64,000 bases of DNA from Candidatus Accumulibacter contiguus (GCF_012940005.1 NZ_SPMX01000002.1:35804-99803), one strand, 5' to 3'. Counted from the first letter of the stretch, positions 19,639-29,218 are shown. Made by a program: numbers and translations. The notes: generated from the sequence alone by a model not told the origin.

Positions 19639-19794
19639 ATGAGCGACTTCAAGCTGAACTGCGAGCACTTCCTCGCCACTACACGTCAACACTTCTTCGC
19701 CAGTGACTCGGCCTCGTCCGGCCAGCAGGGCGTTTCTGAAGATGATTCTGCGGATCACTTCTGCGAAACAGCGCACGGCGCACACTGCGGGTAG
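19639..19794 (+). CDS. Small Cys/His-containing protein (51 aa)
   Basis: The ORF begins MSDFKLNCEHFLATTRQHFF and ends FCETAHGAHCG. An AAGGAAG element lies about 6 bases before the ATG. Three Cys and several His residues could bind a metal, but no known family is recognised. It follows rstB by 79 bases. Its TAG is immediately followed by the ATG of the next small gene, which supports both being translated. Confidence 0.5.
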   Translation: MSDFKLNCEHFLATTRQHFFASDSASSGQQGVSEDDSADHFCETAHGAHCG

Positions 19795-19992
19795 ATGAGG
19801 GCGGTGGCGCAACTCCCGCAGCCCTTCCCGGTGGCTGAAGGAATCGGCATCTTCATCGGGATTGTCGCTTGGGATGTGCTCAGCGCCGGAGAAATGGAAC
19901 TGCTCAAGGCTTCGCTGATCGCCGCCGTCGGCGCGCTGGTCTGGTACGGCGCACGCTGCTGGCTGAGCAGGCGCAGGCGCCGAACATCATGA
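19795..19992 (+). CDS. Small membrane protein (65 aa)
   Basis: The protein has two hydrophobic stretches (EGIGIFIGIVAWDVL and LIAAVGALVWYGARCWL) and a basic C-terminus (RRRRRRTS-like), so it is probably an inner-membrane protein with the tail in the cytoplasm. The ATG directly abuts the stop of the preceding 51-aa ORF. A strong terminator lies 55 bases downstream. The function is unknown. Confidence 0.6.
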   Translation: MRAVAQLPQPFPVAEGIGIFIGIVAWDVLSAGEMELLKASLIAAVGALVWYGARCWLSRRRRRTS

Positions 19993-19997
19993 CCGTA

Positions 19998-21401
19998 TCA
20001 GCAAATGGTTTGACCTCCCTGTAGCCCGTCGCAACGATGGGCCTTCAATCCCGCGCAGATTACGGCGCGGGATTTTTTTTCGTCACGAGAAGCGCCAGGC
20101 ACGCTCGCTGACGGCATACCACCAAGCAGGCGTACCTCGCGCTGCGGGAAGGGAATCTCGATGCCGTGCTCGCGGAACGAGTTCCAGATCATCAGGTTGA
20201 TCGCCGAACGGACGCCACCGGTCCCCTCCTGCGGGTCGGCAATCCAGAAACCAAGCTCGAGATTGATGCCACTATCGGCAAACAGTGTCAGCAGCGCTTG
20301 CGGCGCAGGTTCGGCCAAGACGCGCGGCTGTGCCTGCGCTGCCTCGGTCAACAGGCGCATCGCCTGCTCGAGATCGGTGCCATAGGCCACCTGTACCGGT
20401 ACCATCATCCGCAGTCGTGAATCGGTGAAGGACTCATTGCGCACGATGTTCGACACCAGGTACTCGTTGGGAATGATCACCTCGGTACCGGCCAGTGTGC
20501 GCAGGACCGTATAGCGGGAAGTGATCTGGGTGACGACTCCGGAGGTCGTCGCATCGAGACTGACCAGGTTACCGATGCGAATCGATCGGTCGAGCAGAAT
20601 GATGAAGCCACTGACGTAATTGCTGGCGATTCTCTGCAGGCCGAGTCCGAGACCGACGGCAAATGCGCCACTGAACACCGACAGAGCAGTGATGTCGATG
20701 CCGACGATCGACAGGCTCAGCAACAAGGCCACCACCGACAGCACTGCCTTGACCAGGCGGCCCAGCACCACGCGCAGATTCGAGTCCAGCGTCTCGCTGG
20801 CGAGCAGGCGAGCCTCGATCTCGCCCGAGAGCCAGAGTGCGACCAGGACTGTGACGACGACGGTCAGCAGGCCGGTCAACAGGGTCCACAGGTCCAGCTT
20901 CTGCTTGCCGACGTGGAAACTCACCTGTTCGAGGATCTCGATCAGAGGTTCCGCTAGCCCGGTCAGATAGAGCGCCAGGCATAACCAGATGGCTGTGGCG
21001 ATGAAGCGCTCGGAACTGGCCAGCCAGCCACTCGGCGAGAAAGCGTGGCGCAGAACATAGATCGCCGCCCGTACCAGCGCCATCGAGAGCAGCAATGGCA
21101 CGGCCAGATCGAGCAGGCTGACCGGCCCGAGCTGCCAGTGCCTGAAACTCTGGCGGACAATCAACACCGACAGCAGCGCCAGCAGGGGAAACGCGACGCG
21201 CTTCAGGCTACCGGTACCGAAGGCGCGCAAGGCACCGTGCGCCGTACTCACGCGCGCGAACTCGTGCCGTCGGCCGTAGCGCGCGCCCCCCCAGGCGAGC
21301 AGCAAACTCGCACCCAACGCCAGCACCTGCCAGAGAAAAGCCGGATCCTGAAAATCCCGCCAGAGGTCGAACAGCAGGGCAAACATCTGCTTTTCGGTCA
21401 T
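19998..21401 (-). CDS. Mechanosensitive ion channel, MscS family
   Basis: This inner-membrane protein has several N-terminal helices followed by the MscS pore helix and beta domain: ITALSVFSGAFAVGLGLGLQ, NYVSGFIILLDRSIRIGNLV and IPNEYLVSNIVRN. It probably opens under membrane tension during osmotic downshift. As read, the C-terminus runs through the sequence of the plus-strand terminator, with low-GC3 codons. One base before, around 20115-20125, a different frame would end ...YAVSERAWRFS with a stop at 20083-20085, giving 439 aa. I think the real stop is at 20083 and one base is missing, but the literal frame is given here. The start at 21401 overlaps the stop of the RsmB-like gene. Confidence 0.85.
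   Translation of the reverse strand: MTEKQMFALLFDLWRDFQDPAFLWQVLALGASLLLAWGGARYGRRHEFARVSTAHGALRAFGTGSLKRVAFPLLALLSVLIVRQSFRHWQLGPVSLLDLAVPLLLSMALVRAAIYVLRHAFSPSGWLASSERFIATAIWLCLALYLTGLAEPLIEILEQVSFHVGKQKLDLWTLLTGLLTVVVTVLVALWLSGEIEARLLASETLDSNLRVVLGRLVKAVLSVVALLLSLSIVGIDITALSVFSGAFAVGLGLGLQRIASNYVSGFIILLDRSIRIGNLVSLDATTSGVVTQITSRYTVLRTLAGTEVIIPNEYLVSNIVRNESFTDSRLRMMVPVQVAYGTDLEQAMRLLTEAAQAQPRVLAEPAPQALLTLFADSGINLELGFWIADPQEGTGGVRSAINLMIWNSFREHGIEIPFPQREVRLLGGMPSASVPGASRDEKKSRAVICAGLKAHRCDGLQGGQTIC
20024..20042 (+). other. Hairpin in a possible sRNA or 3' UTR
   Basis: GCCCGTCG and CGATGGGC form an 8-bp stem (one G-U pair) around a CAA loop. It follows the single-stranded run TTTGACCTCCCTG, which contains a CCUCC anti-Shine-Dalgarno sequence, and precedes the terminator hairpin by 5 bases. 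Confidence 0.4.
20048..20080 (+). terminator. Rho-independent terminator
   Basis: ATCCCGCGC and GCGCGGGAT make a perfect 9-bp GC-rich stem with an 8-nt loop, followed directly by a run of T residues. It ends plus-strand transcription from the rstAB/small-ORF region. Confidence 0.9.
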
Positions 21402-22669
21402 CGCCGCTCCATTACTGCAGCATAAAAGGCGTCGGTCCCGTGATGATGGGGAAACAAGCGCAGGCGCTCGCCGACGTCGATCGCGATCCCCTGCCTGGTC
21501 AGGACATCCTGTGCAGAACACAGAACAAAGTCCGGGTGCGCCGCCAGGAAGGCCTGGACCACCGCCTCGTTCTCGACTTCGAGCAGACTGCAGGTCGCGT
21601 AGACGAGGCGTCCACCCGCTTTGACCAGACTCCCGGCGGCCGCCAGAATCGCCGTCTGTTTGACCCCCAGCTCGGCAACACTTGCCGGCGTCTGCCGCCA
21701 CTTCAAGTCCGGGTTGCGACGCAGGGTACCGAGGCCGGAGCATGGCGCGTCGACCAGCACCCGATCGAGTTTGCCGGCAAGGCGCCGGATCCTGATGTCA
21801 CGTTCGGATTCGATCCGCAGCGGATGCACATTCGACAGGCCGGAACGTGCCAGGCGTGGTTTCAGCCTGGCCAAGCGCCGCTCGGCGACGTCGAAGGCGT
21901 AGAGCCGGCCCTGCGAACGCATCAGCGCTCCAAGCAACAAGGTCTTGCCACCCGCACCAGCACAGAAGTCGGCAACCATTTCGCCGCGCTTGGGCTGCAA
22001 CAGGAAACCGAGCAGCTGGCTGCCCTCGTCCTGCACTTCGATGCTGCCATCGATAAATAACGGATGCTTCGACAGGGCTGGCTTGCCGAGCAGACGAATT
22101 CCCAGCGGCGAATAGCGACAGGCCTCGGCCGCCAGCCCGTCGGCCAGCAAGCTCGCCAGCACCTCCGACCGACCAGCCTTCAGGGGATTGACGCGCAGAT
22201 CCAGCGGCGCCGGCTGATTGAGAGCGTTTGCCAGGCGATCGACTTCATCGGCTGCGTACTGCGCCATGAACTCGGCGTACAGCCAGTCGGGCAGATCGAG
22301 GCGAACCGCCGGCGGCAGTTCGTCGATCTTCACCGCCTTGGCCTGTGCCAGCCATTTGCTCTCGGATTCGCTCAGCACGCCCTCCAGCTGGCGCCGGTTC
22401 ATTCCCTGCAGGCAGGCCAGGGCGGCGAGCAGCAGCCGCCGCGAGCTCAGTTCACCGGCACAACGCGCCGACAGCGAGCGCTTGCGACGCAGCACGGCGA
22501 ACACCGATTCGGCGACGAAACCGCGGTCGGCATGGCCGAGTTCGCGATGCTGGCGAAAATAGTGGGAAACGATCAGGTCGGCTGGAAAAGCCGAGCGCAA
22601 CAGTTCCGACAGCAGTGCTTCGGCGTGGCGAAAGAGGGCGGGAGTAAAACGCGCGGTGCTTGCGGTCAT
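21398..22669 (-). CDS. RsmB/NOP-family RNA cytosine-C5 methyltransferase
   Basis: The 423-aa protein has an N-terminal helical domain, then EVQDEGSQLLGFLLQPKRGE, the SAM motif VADFCAGAGGKTLLLGAL, the catalytic VDAPCSGLGTLRRNPDLKW, and the second catalytic Cys in YATCSLLEVENEAV. These motifs define the NSUN/RsmB group that makes 5-methylcytosine in rRNA or tRNA. It is a betaproteobacterial paralogue, not clearly the orthologue of E. coli RsmB, because no NusB-like N-terminus is obvious. Start and stop overlap its neighbours by four bases, so it is in an operon with DUF3108 and mscS. Confidence 0.92.
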   Translation of the reverse strand: MTASTARFTPALFRHAEALLSELLRSAFPADLIVSHYFRQHRELGHADRGFVAESVFAVLRRKRSLSARCAGELSSRRLLLAALACLQGMNRRQLEGVLSESESKWLAQAKAVKIDELPPAVRLDLPDWLYAEFMAQYAADEVDRLANALNQPAPLDLRVNPLKAGRSEVLASLLADGLAAEACRYSPLGIRLLGKPALSKHPLFIDGSIEVQDEGSQLLGFLLQPKRGEMVADFCAGAGGKTLLLGALMRSQGRLYAFDVAERRLARLKPRLARSGLSNVHPLRIESERDIRIRRLAGKLDRVLVDAPCSGLGTLRRNPDLKWRQTPASVAELGVKQTAILAAAGSLVKAGGRLVYATCSLLEVENEAVVQAFLAAHPDFVLCSAQDVLTRQGIAIDVGERLRLFPHHHGTDAFYAAVMERR

Positions 22670-23703
22670 TGCGGTTCCTGGCTGATTTCAATGGCGGTCG
22701 CGACCTGCACGTAAAGATCGCCCTTGCGGTCAACATGCTGGATTTTCACCGGCAGCAGCGCACGCTGGTAGGCCAGCCAGAGTTCGGTCGTGGCCACGCC
22801 CGGCACGCGCAGGTGCAGGCAGCGAAAGGTTCCTGCCGGAACCACGACGTCCTCGTCGCCGACGACTTCGACTCGATAGTCTGCATATTTTTTCCCGGTC
22901 ACGATCGGCAAGCTGCGGCTCGCGCCGAGGTCAGGCAACAAGCCCAACTGGTAGGGAAAGCTCAACAGGTCCTGCGTACCGGGGCGCAAGGCCTGCACCG
23001 GCCGATCGCCGATCCGCAACTGCAGCGCATCCCAGTCGAACTCGGCTCGCTGGTCGCTTGCGCGCCCCTTCTGGTGGGTCATCACCCGCTCGGGAAGCAA
23101 TCCGGCAGCGGTCCACCGGCCGCGACTTTCGACTTCGAAATGCAGCGGCCGGAAAAACCCTACCAGTCCGTTGGTTTCGGTCACCGCCGTGATCCGGTAT
23201 CTGCCGTCGACGACTTCCCAATCGTGGATCGAGAAACCGATCTGAAAACCCTGATCGCCGCGATCGACGCGGTAACGAATCCTGCCATGCGCCGGCAATT
23301 GCGACGCGACCGGCGCCGAATGGGCAAGCGGTGACGGGATTGCCGGCAACAGGTCCGGCATGGCCTCGAGTTCTTGACTTCCTTGTAGCACAGGCGCCGG
23401 GTCGGGCTCTTGCGCAGAGACGGGCGCCGGGGTCGCCGCTGGCGAATCACGAGCGCTCAGCACCGACCGGGGCGCGGCTGACGCCGTCGGCTTGCGCCGC
23501 GCCGGATGCCGATTCGCTGCCACAGGCTTCACTTCAGCCTTCGCCTCCGGCTGGAGGGACGGCAGAGGCGCTGGCGGCGTCTTCAGTTCAGCAATCAGCG
23601 TCGGCGGCTCGCTACCGGCCGACCAGTCGATCTCCGGAGCAAAGAGCAGCAGCGAGTGGACACCGAGCGAGGCAAGGAAGGCGATGATCAGAACGACAGG
23701 CAT
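22666..23703 (-). CDS. DUF3108 domain protein with membrane anchor
   Basis: The 345-aa protein has an N-terminal hydrophobic anchor (VVLIIAFLASLGVHSLLLFA), a Pro/Ala-rich linker of about 95 residues reminiscent of TonB, and a C-terminal DUF3108 domain from about residue 140. It is probably anchored in the inner membrane with the domain in the periplasm. The function is unknown. It lies between purN and the RsmB-like gene, in the order common in betaproteobacteria. Confidence 0.82.
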   Translation of the reverse strand: MPVVLIIAFLASLGVHSLLLFAPEIDWSAGSEPPTLIAELKTPPAPLPSLQPEAKAEVKPVAANRHPARRKPTASAAPRSVLSARDSPAATPAPVSAQEPDPAPVLQGSQELEAMPDLLPAIPSPLAHSAPVASQLPAHGRIRYRVDRGDQGFQIGFSIHDWEVVDGRYRITAVTETNGLVGFFRPLHFEVESRGRWTAAGLLPERVMTHQKGRASDQRAEFDWDALQLRIGDRPVQALRPGTQDLLSFPYQLGLLPDLGASRSLPIVTGKKYADYRVEVVGDEDVVVPAGTFRCLHLRVPGVATTELWLAYQRALLPVKIQHVDRKGDLYVQVATAIEISQEPQ

Positions 23704-23715
23704 CGGCTCACCGAA

Positions 23716-24370
23716 TTACCCCGCGACGAGCTGCGGAGCGATCAGCACCACGCCGCCAGCCTGCGGCGCATCCAGCGATACGCGTCCGTCACGCAGTCGC
23801 AGGCGGCCTTCGGCAAACCAGCGCACCGCCAGTGGGTAGACCTGATGTTCCTGCGCCAGGACGCGCGCGGCAAGCGTCGCCTCGTCGTCGTCGTCGAGTA
23901 CCGGTACGGCTGCCTGCACGATGACCGGTCCATGATCCAGGTCGGGGGTCACGAAGTGTACGGTGCAGCCGTGAATCCGGACGCCTTCGGCCAGCGCGCG
24001 GCGGTGCGTGTGCAGGCCGGGAAATGCCGGCAACAGCGAAGGGTGAATGTTGATCAGGCGATTCTCGTAGCGACGCACGAAAGCCTTGCCGAGAATCCGC
24101 ATGAACTCCTGCCAGCACCACGAGGTCTGGTGCGAAGCCGTCAATTGCCGCGGCGACCGCGACATCGAATTGTTCGCGCTCGGCAAACCCTCGATGGTCG
24201 ATGACGCACGTTGGCACGCCGTGTGCTTCGGCGGTCTGCAGGCCCAGGGCATCGGGCCGGTTGGAGATGACGCCGACGATACGCGCCGGCATCGCTCCGG
24301 AAGCCGCAGCGTTCAGCAGCGAAGTGAGGTTGCTGCCACGCCCGGAGATCAGGATCACCAGGGTAATCAT
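23716..24370 (-). CDS. purN: Phosphoribosylglycinamide formyltransferase (frameshift)
   Basis: PurN transfers a formyl group from 10-formyl-THF to GAR in purine synthesis. The N-terminal ILISGRGSNLTSLL, ISNRPDA and LVVLAG are present in one frame. MRILGKAFV, INIHPSLLPAFPG, THRRALAEG, HFVTPDLDHGPVI and the D-rich loop DDDDEATLAARV are in another. The frames split at 24105-24109, where one base too many sits between LAG and FMRILG. Removing it gives 217 aa, the family length. The ATG overlaps the stop of dedA. A tcg triplet repeat encodes the Asp run. Confidence 0.92.
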
Positions 24371-25008
24371 GCGCTAGCCTTGTGGTGTTGCAGCCAGCTG
24401 ACGAACACCGGCAGCAGCGAAATCACGATGATCGCAACGATCACCAGCGTCAGATTCTGCTGAATCCACGGCAGGTTGCCGAAGAAGTAGCCCGCCAGAG
24501 TCAGCGAGCCGACCCAGCCGATCCCACCGATCAGATTGAAGAAAGTGAATTTTCCGTAGCTCATCGCGCCGATGCCCGCCACGAACGGTGCAAAGGTGCG
24601 AAACAGTGGCAGGAAACGCGAAATGACCAGGGTCTTGCCGCCGTGCTTCTCGTAAAAGGCGTGCGTCTTTTCGAGCGCCGATCGGTTGAAAAAACGCGAT
24701 TGCTCCCAGTGGAAGACCTTTGGCCCGAGATAGCGGCCGATCTGGTAGTTGAGCATATTGCCAAGCAGCGCTGCGGCAATCAGCACCGCGAGCAGGACGC
24801 CGATCTGCATGCCACCCAGCGCTGCCAGCGCACCGGCGACGAAGAGCAGCGAATCACCGGGCAGGAAAGGCGTCACCACGAAGCCGGTCTCGCTGAAGAT
24901 GATCACGAAAAGGATCGCATAGATCCACGACCCGTATTGCTGCACCAGTATCGCCAGGTGCTTGTCGAGGTGCAGGATGATATCGATAAAGCTGGTCAGG
25001 TATTCCAT
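24367..25008 (-). CDS. DedA-family membrane protein
   Basis: The 213-aa inner-membrane protein has the DedA signature FVVTPFLPGDSLLFVAGALAA, then GNMLNYQIGRYLG, FYEKHGGKTLVISRFLP with RTFAPFVAGIG, and several transmembrane helices. DedA proteins act in membrane homeostasis, and some flip undecaprenyl phosphate or phosphatidylethanolamine. The ATG at 25008 gives the usual start MEYLTSFIDI; a TTG at 25032 is an alternative. It is divergent from mutL and overlaps purN by ATGA. Confidence 0.92.
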   Translation of the reverse strand: MEYLTSFIDIILHLDKHLAILVQQYGSWIYAILFVIIFSETGFVVTPFLPGDSLLFVAGALAALGGMQIGVLLAVLIAAALLGNMLNYQIGRYLGPKVFHWEQSRFFNRSALEKTHAFYEKHGGKTLVISRFLPLFRTFAPFVAGIGAMSYGKFTFFNLIGGIGWVGSLTLAGYFFGNLPWIQQNLTLVIVAIIVISLLPVFVSWLQHHKASA

Positions 25009-25060
25009 CGTCAGAAAGGAGGCTGGAGGCAAGGAGCGATTCTACCGGAAGCCGGGCCGG

Positions 25061-25066
25061 TATAAT
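25061..25066 (+). promoter_or_regulatory. Perfect -10 box of mutL (leaderless start)
   Basis: TATAAT ends 6 bases before the mutL ATG at 25073, so the predicted transcription start is at or beside the ATG. There is no Shine-Dalgarno sequence between them, and no convincing -35 at 16-18 bases. Confidence 0.45.
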
Positions 25067-25072
25067 GAGCCG

Positions 25073-26887
25073 ATGCCCGAAACCACCCGCATCCATCTCC
25101 TGCCCGATCTCTTGATCAGCCAGATCGCTGCCGGCGAGGTCGTCGATCGGCCGGCCTCGGTACTCAAGGAACTGCTGGAGAATGCCCTCGACGCCGGCAG
25201 CTCGACGATCCAGATCCAGCTCGAAGAAGGCGGCGTCAAACTGATCCGCGTCATTGACGACGGTGACGGCATTGCACGCGACGAACTGGCGCTGGCACTG
25301 GTCCGCCACGCGACCTCGAAGATCAGCTCGCTCGATGACCTCGAACGCGTCGGCACGCTCGGTTTCCGTGGCGAAGCGCTGGCCTCGGTGGCCGCCGTCG
25401 CGCGGGTCACCATCGCCAGTCGGCAGCAGGTCGGCAGCACCGCCGGACAGCATGCCTGGCGGCTCAGTGCGGAAGCGGGGGCAACGCCCGAACCAGCCTC
25501 CCTGCCCTTCGGAACCGTGGTCGAAATGCGCGATCTTTATTACAACACGCCGGCACGCCGAAAATTCCTCAAGTCCGACAACACCGAATTCGCCCATTGC
25601 GCCGAAGCCGTCAAGCGCATCGCGCTGGCCCATCCAGAAGTGGGGTTCACGCTCACGCACAATGGTCGTGTCAGTCTGCACCTGCCCAGGAGCGATGTGC
25701 GAACGCGTGCCGGCGCGATTCTTGGCGAGGATTTTCTCGCCGAGTCGCAGCGCCTTGACGCCGCTGCCGGGCCACTGCGCGTTCTTGGCTTCTGCGCGCT
25801 GCCGGCCTACTCGCGCGCCCGCGGCGACGCCCAGTACGTCTATGTCAATGGCCGTTTCGTTCGCGACAGGCTATTGAGCCATGCCCTGCGCGAGGCTTAC
25901 CAGGACCTGCTGCACGGCAGCCGCTACCCGGCTTACTGTCTGTTTCTGGAAGTCGATCCGGCGACTGTCGATGTCAATGTCCACCCGCAGAAGACCGAGG
26001 TCCGCTTCCGCGACGCGCACTCGGTGCACCAGTTTGTCTTCCATGCCGTGCAGCGGCTGTTGTCGAGTCCGCTGGCAACCCCGCCAGCGCCGACTGCGCA
26101 GATGCCGGCAGCAGACGAGTCGTCATCGCGCTGGCCCGATCATCCGGCGAGCGCGACCCAGGCCGAGCGCCCGACCTTCACCGGCCAGACAGCGTACCAG
26201 GGTTCTCTCGGCGTTGGCGAACCTGCCAGCAACAGTACTTACCTGGCGTTCGCGCAGGCCGCGCAAGTCCCGGATTCACTGCCGCCAGCCGCCGAAGCCG
26301 AAGCAGCGCCGCTTGGTTATGCCCTCGCGCAACTGCACGGCATCTACATCCTGGCGGAGAACCGCCAGGGTCTGGTGGTCGTAGACATGCATGCGGCGCA
26401 CGAACGCATCCTGTACGAGAAGCTCAAACACGCACTCGACGAGCAAGGACTGGCGACGCAGGCGCTGCTGATTCCCGCGGTGTTCAATGCCGAAGCGATC
26501 GACGTCGCCACCGCCGAAGAGCATGCCGCAGCACTGCGACAACTCGGTTTCGATCTCGCGCCGATGGGTCCCCGGCAGCTCGCGGTGCGTGGCGTTCCAT
26601 TCCTGCTGCAGGCCGCCGACCCGGCCGCGCTGGCGCGTTCGCTCTTGAACGAACTGCGCGAGCATGGCGTCACGCAACTGCTGACCACAGCGCGCAACGA
26701 GTTTCTCGCCAGCATGGCCTGCCAGGGCGCAGTGCGCGCCCGGCGGTTGCTGTCGCTGGCGGAAATGAATGCTCTGCTGCGGCAGATGGAGGAAACCGAA
26801 CGTTCCGGCCACTGCAACCATGGCCGTCCAACCTGGACGCAGTTGAGCATGACCGATCTCGACCGCCACTTCCTGCGCGGCCGATGA
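25073..26887 (+). CDS. mutL: DNA mismatch repair protein MutL
   Basis: MutL couples MutS recognition to strand incision. The 604-aa protein has the GHKL ATPase motifs [24 protein letters not shown] and [13 protein letters not shown], then the [14 protein letters not shown] motif. A Pro/Ala/Ser linker leads to a C-terminal domain carrying [12 protein letters not shown]. That fits the DxHA(X)2E(X)4E endonuclease motif, so this MutL probably nicks DNA itself, as known for Neisseria and Pseudomonas MutL. miaA overlaps its stop by ATGA. Confidence 0.96.
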   Translation: MPETTRIHLLPDLLISQIAAGEVVDRPASVLKELLENALDAGSSTIQIQLEEGGVKLIRVIDDGDGIARDELALALVRHATSKISSLDDLERVGTLGFRGEALASVAAVARVTIASRQQVGSTAGQHAWRLSAEAGATPEPASLPFGTVVEMRDLYYNTPARRKFLKSDNTEFAHCAEAVKRIALAHPEVGFTLTHNGRVSLHLPRSDVRTRAGAILGEDFLAESQRLDAAAGPLRVLGFCALPAYSRARGDAQYVYVNGRFVRDRLLSHALREAYQDLLHGSRYPAYCLFLEVDPATVDVNVHPQKTEVRFRDAHSVHQFVFHAVQRLLSSPLATPPAPTAQMPAADESSSRWPDHPASATQAERPTFTGQTAYQGSLGVGEPASNSTYLAFAQAAQVPDSLPPAAEAEAAPLGYALAQLHGIYILAENRQGLVVVDMHAAHERILYEKLKHALDEQGLATQALLIPAVFNAEAIDVATAEEHAAALRQLGFDLAPMGPRQLAVRGVPFLLQAADPAALARSLLNELREHGVTQLLTTARNEFLASMACQGAVRARRLLSLAEMNALLRQMEETERSGHCNHGRPTWTQLSMTDLDRHFLRGR

Positions 26888-27840
26888 GCGAGGTCGCCGC
26901 ACCTCCGGGAGTTCTGCCGCCGGCAATCCTGCTGATGGGACCGACCGCCAGCGGCAAGACCGCGGTGGCGCTCGAACTTTCGCGGCGCTTCCCCGTCGAG
27001 CTGATCAGCGTCGATTCAGCGCAGGTCTTTCGCAACATGGACATTGGCACCGCCAAACCCGACGCGGCAACCCTGGCCGAATTCCCACATCAACTGATCG
27101 ACCTGATCAGCCCGCAGGAAGCCTACTCGGCGGCCCGCTTCCGTGCTGACGCACTGCGCGCAATGGCAGCGGTCACGGCGCGCGGCCGCGTGCCCTTGCT
27201 CGTCGGCGGCAGCATGCTCTACTTCAAGGCACTCGTCGACGGCCTGGTCGACTTGCCGGCAGCCGACCCGGCAACACGTGCGGCGATCGACCGGGATGCC
27301 GCTGCCCGGGGGTGGCCGGCGCTGCACGCCGAACTCGCCGAGGTCGATCCGGCAACGGCGGCGCGCCTGCAGCGCAGCGATGCACAACGCATCCAGCGCG
27401 CGCTCGAAGTCTTTCGCCTTTCCGGCCGCCCGCTGTCGGCGCTGATCATGAGCGAGGAGAAAGCGGCGCCGCCCTACCGCTTCGTTTCGGTCGGCCTGCT
27501 GCCCTCGGATCGTAGCGTCCTGCACCAGCGCATCGCCGACCGCTTCGCAGCGATGCTTGCCGCCGGGCTGGAGGCCGAAGTCGAGTGCTTGCGCAAAACA
27601 TACCACTTACATCCTCATCTGCCGTCGATGCGCTGCGTCGGTTACCGGCAGGTGTGGGAAGTCCAGGACGGCCTCGCGCCCCGTCGCGAACTGCGCGAGC
27701 GTGGCATCTACGCCACCCGCCAGCTCGCCAAGCGACAGATCACCTGGATCGGCAACACGCTGCGGCCGCAGACCGTCGATTGCCTGAGCCCCGATCTGGC
27801 CGGTCAGGTCAGCCGGATCATCGGCAGCATCTTCGCCTGA
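26884..27840 (+). CDS. miaA: tRNA dimethylallyltransferase
   Basis: MiaA adds a dimethylallyl group to A37 of tRNAs that read UNN codons. The 318-aa protein has the P-loop [63 protein letters not shown] and the C-terminal [11 protein letters not shown] and [10 protein letters not shown]. The mutL-miaA order and four-base overlap are conserved in many proteobacteria. Confidence 0.97.
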   Translation: MSEVAAPPGVLPPAILLMGPTASGKTAVALELSRRFPVELISVDSAQVFRNMDIGTAKPDAATLAEFPHQLIDLISPQEAYSAARFRADALRAMAAVTARGRVPLLVGGSMLYFKALVDGLVDLPAADPATRAAIDRDAAARGWPALHAELAEVDPATAARLQRSDAQRIQRALEVFRLSGRPLSALIMSEEKAAPPYRFVSVGLLPSDRSVLHQRIADRFAAMLAAGLEAEVECLRKTYHLHPHLPSMRCVGYRQVWEVQDGLAPRRELRERGIYATRQLAKRQITWIGNTLRPQTVDCLSPDLAGQVSRIIGSIFA

Positions 27841-27885
27841 CCGCAAATATTCGGCCAGGCACTGCCTGCAGCGCTCAGTGCGGGA

Positions 27886-29103
27886 TCAGGTCTCCGCTGC
27901 AAGATCTGCGTGCTTCAACAGCATTTCACAGCGATCGACTACCCGAGCTACAGCAGGCGTCTGATCGGTACTGGGCCACTGCCGAGAATAGGCTTCGGCA
28001 CGCGCGGCGAGATGGCCATCCTCCAGCAAGCGTTTGATCAGCCGAGGCAACACCGCCGGGTTACCTTCAATGGGCAGCAAAACGCCGGCACCGAGGACTT
28101 CCACACGGTGACTGGTCATCGTCTGTTCCATCTGCATCGGTAGCAGCAGCAGCGGTTTGCCGTGATCGAGGGCGATGTCGGTCATCCCGCCAGCGTGGCA
28201 GATGATCGCCGTGCACTGCTTGACCACCTCACGCATCCGCAGAGGTATTGCACTGAACGTGACATGCTCGGATTCGTGGCGTTTGCGGACTTGCTCAGGC
28301 AGTCCCGCCGCGTAGATCAGATAGCGCGCCCGGCTCTTGGCGATGGCATTGAGCAGGGGTTCGAGATGCTTGTAGTCCGACTTCAGGTAGGCAAAGACGC
28401 GTGCTCCGTCGCCCAACGGCCAGAGCGGGTCGGCACCCATGTTCAGGCTGTTGATCGGGCCGAGATACTCGCCATCCTGGCGAACACCATAAACATCGAG
28501 CGGCGGCCGCGCACAGATGTAGGTCGCCTCCGCTTCGAACAGATCGGCCACCTGACGGATCAGCGGGGCGCCCAGTCTTTGCAGAACGGTGTTGCAGTTG
28601 CGCGTGCTCCGCTCGTCGGTTTCCGCGAGGCGCGCCTGCTCACCAGCGCCACTGGTCCACCAGCGGTAACGCGGCAAGGGACGCACGCGCGGCGGAACGG
28701 CAAAACTGTTGCCGAGAAGCAGGCGTGGGATGCCGAGACCGCGAGCGGCGAGCAAGGCGGTCGGCGCCATATCGAAAACCAGCAACTGCGGCTGCAGCAG
28801 TTCCCACAAGCCACGCCAGGCCATCGCCATCGCCAGCAGACCTTCGGGATGGAGAAAGCCGAATCGGTAGAGTGTCTCGGTGAAGTTGAGGTCTGGTGGC
28901 AAACCGAACACCGGGGTGAGCCACACCGGAGCCTGCAGGAACTCGATCCGATGCGGACCGAGCACCGCCTCGGCGCGCGAAATATCTCGCAGGACCAGCA
29001 CCGGCCGATGCCCTCGCTCCCTGAGCTGCAGCGCAATCGGCAGGTAGCGCGCAACATGTCCAAGAGCTGCCCCCAGTTCCCAGTTCAGTACAATCGTGGC
29101 CAT
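27886..29103 (-). CDS. UGT/MGT-like glycosyltransferase (GT-B fold)
   Basis: The 405-aa cytoplasmic protein begins MATIVLNWELGAALGHVARY, where the Gly/His pattern is typical of nucleotide-sugar-dependent GT1-like enzymes. Its C-terminal half has CHAGGMTDIALDHGKPLLLL, which resembles the donor-binding HxGG(x)n motif of UDP-glycosyltransferases. The acceptor and sugar are unknown. The ATG at 29103 was preferred over upstream starts because it begins the first Rossmann strand. It stands alone between miaA and a PEP-CTERM gene; a link to exopolysaccharide is inference only. Confidence 0.78.
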   Translation of the reverse strand: MATIVLNWELGAALGHVARYLPIALQLRERGHRPVLVLRDISRAEAVLGPHRIEFLQAPVWLTPVFGLPPDLNFTETLYRFGFLHPEGLLAMAMAWRGLWELLQPQLLVFDMAPTALLAARGLGIPRLLLGNSFAVPPRVRPLPRYRWWTSGAGEQARLAETDERSTRNCNTVLQRLGAPLIRQVADLFEAEATYICARPPLDVYGVRQDGEYLGPINSLNMGADPLWPLGDGARVFAYLKSDYKHLEPLLNAIAKSRARYLIYAAGLPEQVRKRHESEHVTFSAIPLRMREVVKQCTAIICHAGGMTDIALDHGKPLLLLPMQMEQTMTSHRVEVLGAGVLLPIEGNPAVLPRLIKRLLEDGHLAARAEAYSRQWPSTDQTPAVARVVDRCEMLLKHADLAAET

Positions 29104-29132
29104 CCAGCAAGCGCTCTCCCCGGAAAACGCAA

Positions 29133-29150
29133 CGGGCGCCAAGACGCCCG
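29133..29150 (-). terminator. Short GC hairpin upstream of the glycosyltransferase
   Basis: CGGGCG and CGCCCG pair perfectly around a 6-nt loop. On the minus strand the stem is followed by TTGCGTTTT, a partial T-run, so it may act as a weak terminator for the PEP-CTERM transcript or structure the glycosyltransferase leader. Confidence 0.4.
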
Positions 29151-29218
29151 TCAGGTGCGACCAGACGCCACCAAGGCGCCGAGCAGAGACGCGGACTCGC
29201 GTCGGTCGGGTTAGCGTA

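Noticed and set aside
23881..23898. tcg-type triplet repeat as a possible phase-variable repeat
   Set aside because: It encodes the Asp-rich loop of PurN (DDDDE) in frame; a change by whole triplets would not switch expression.
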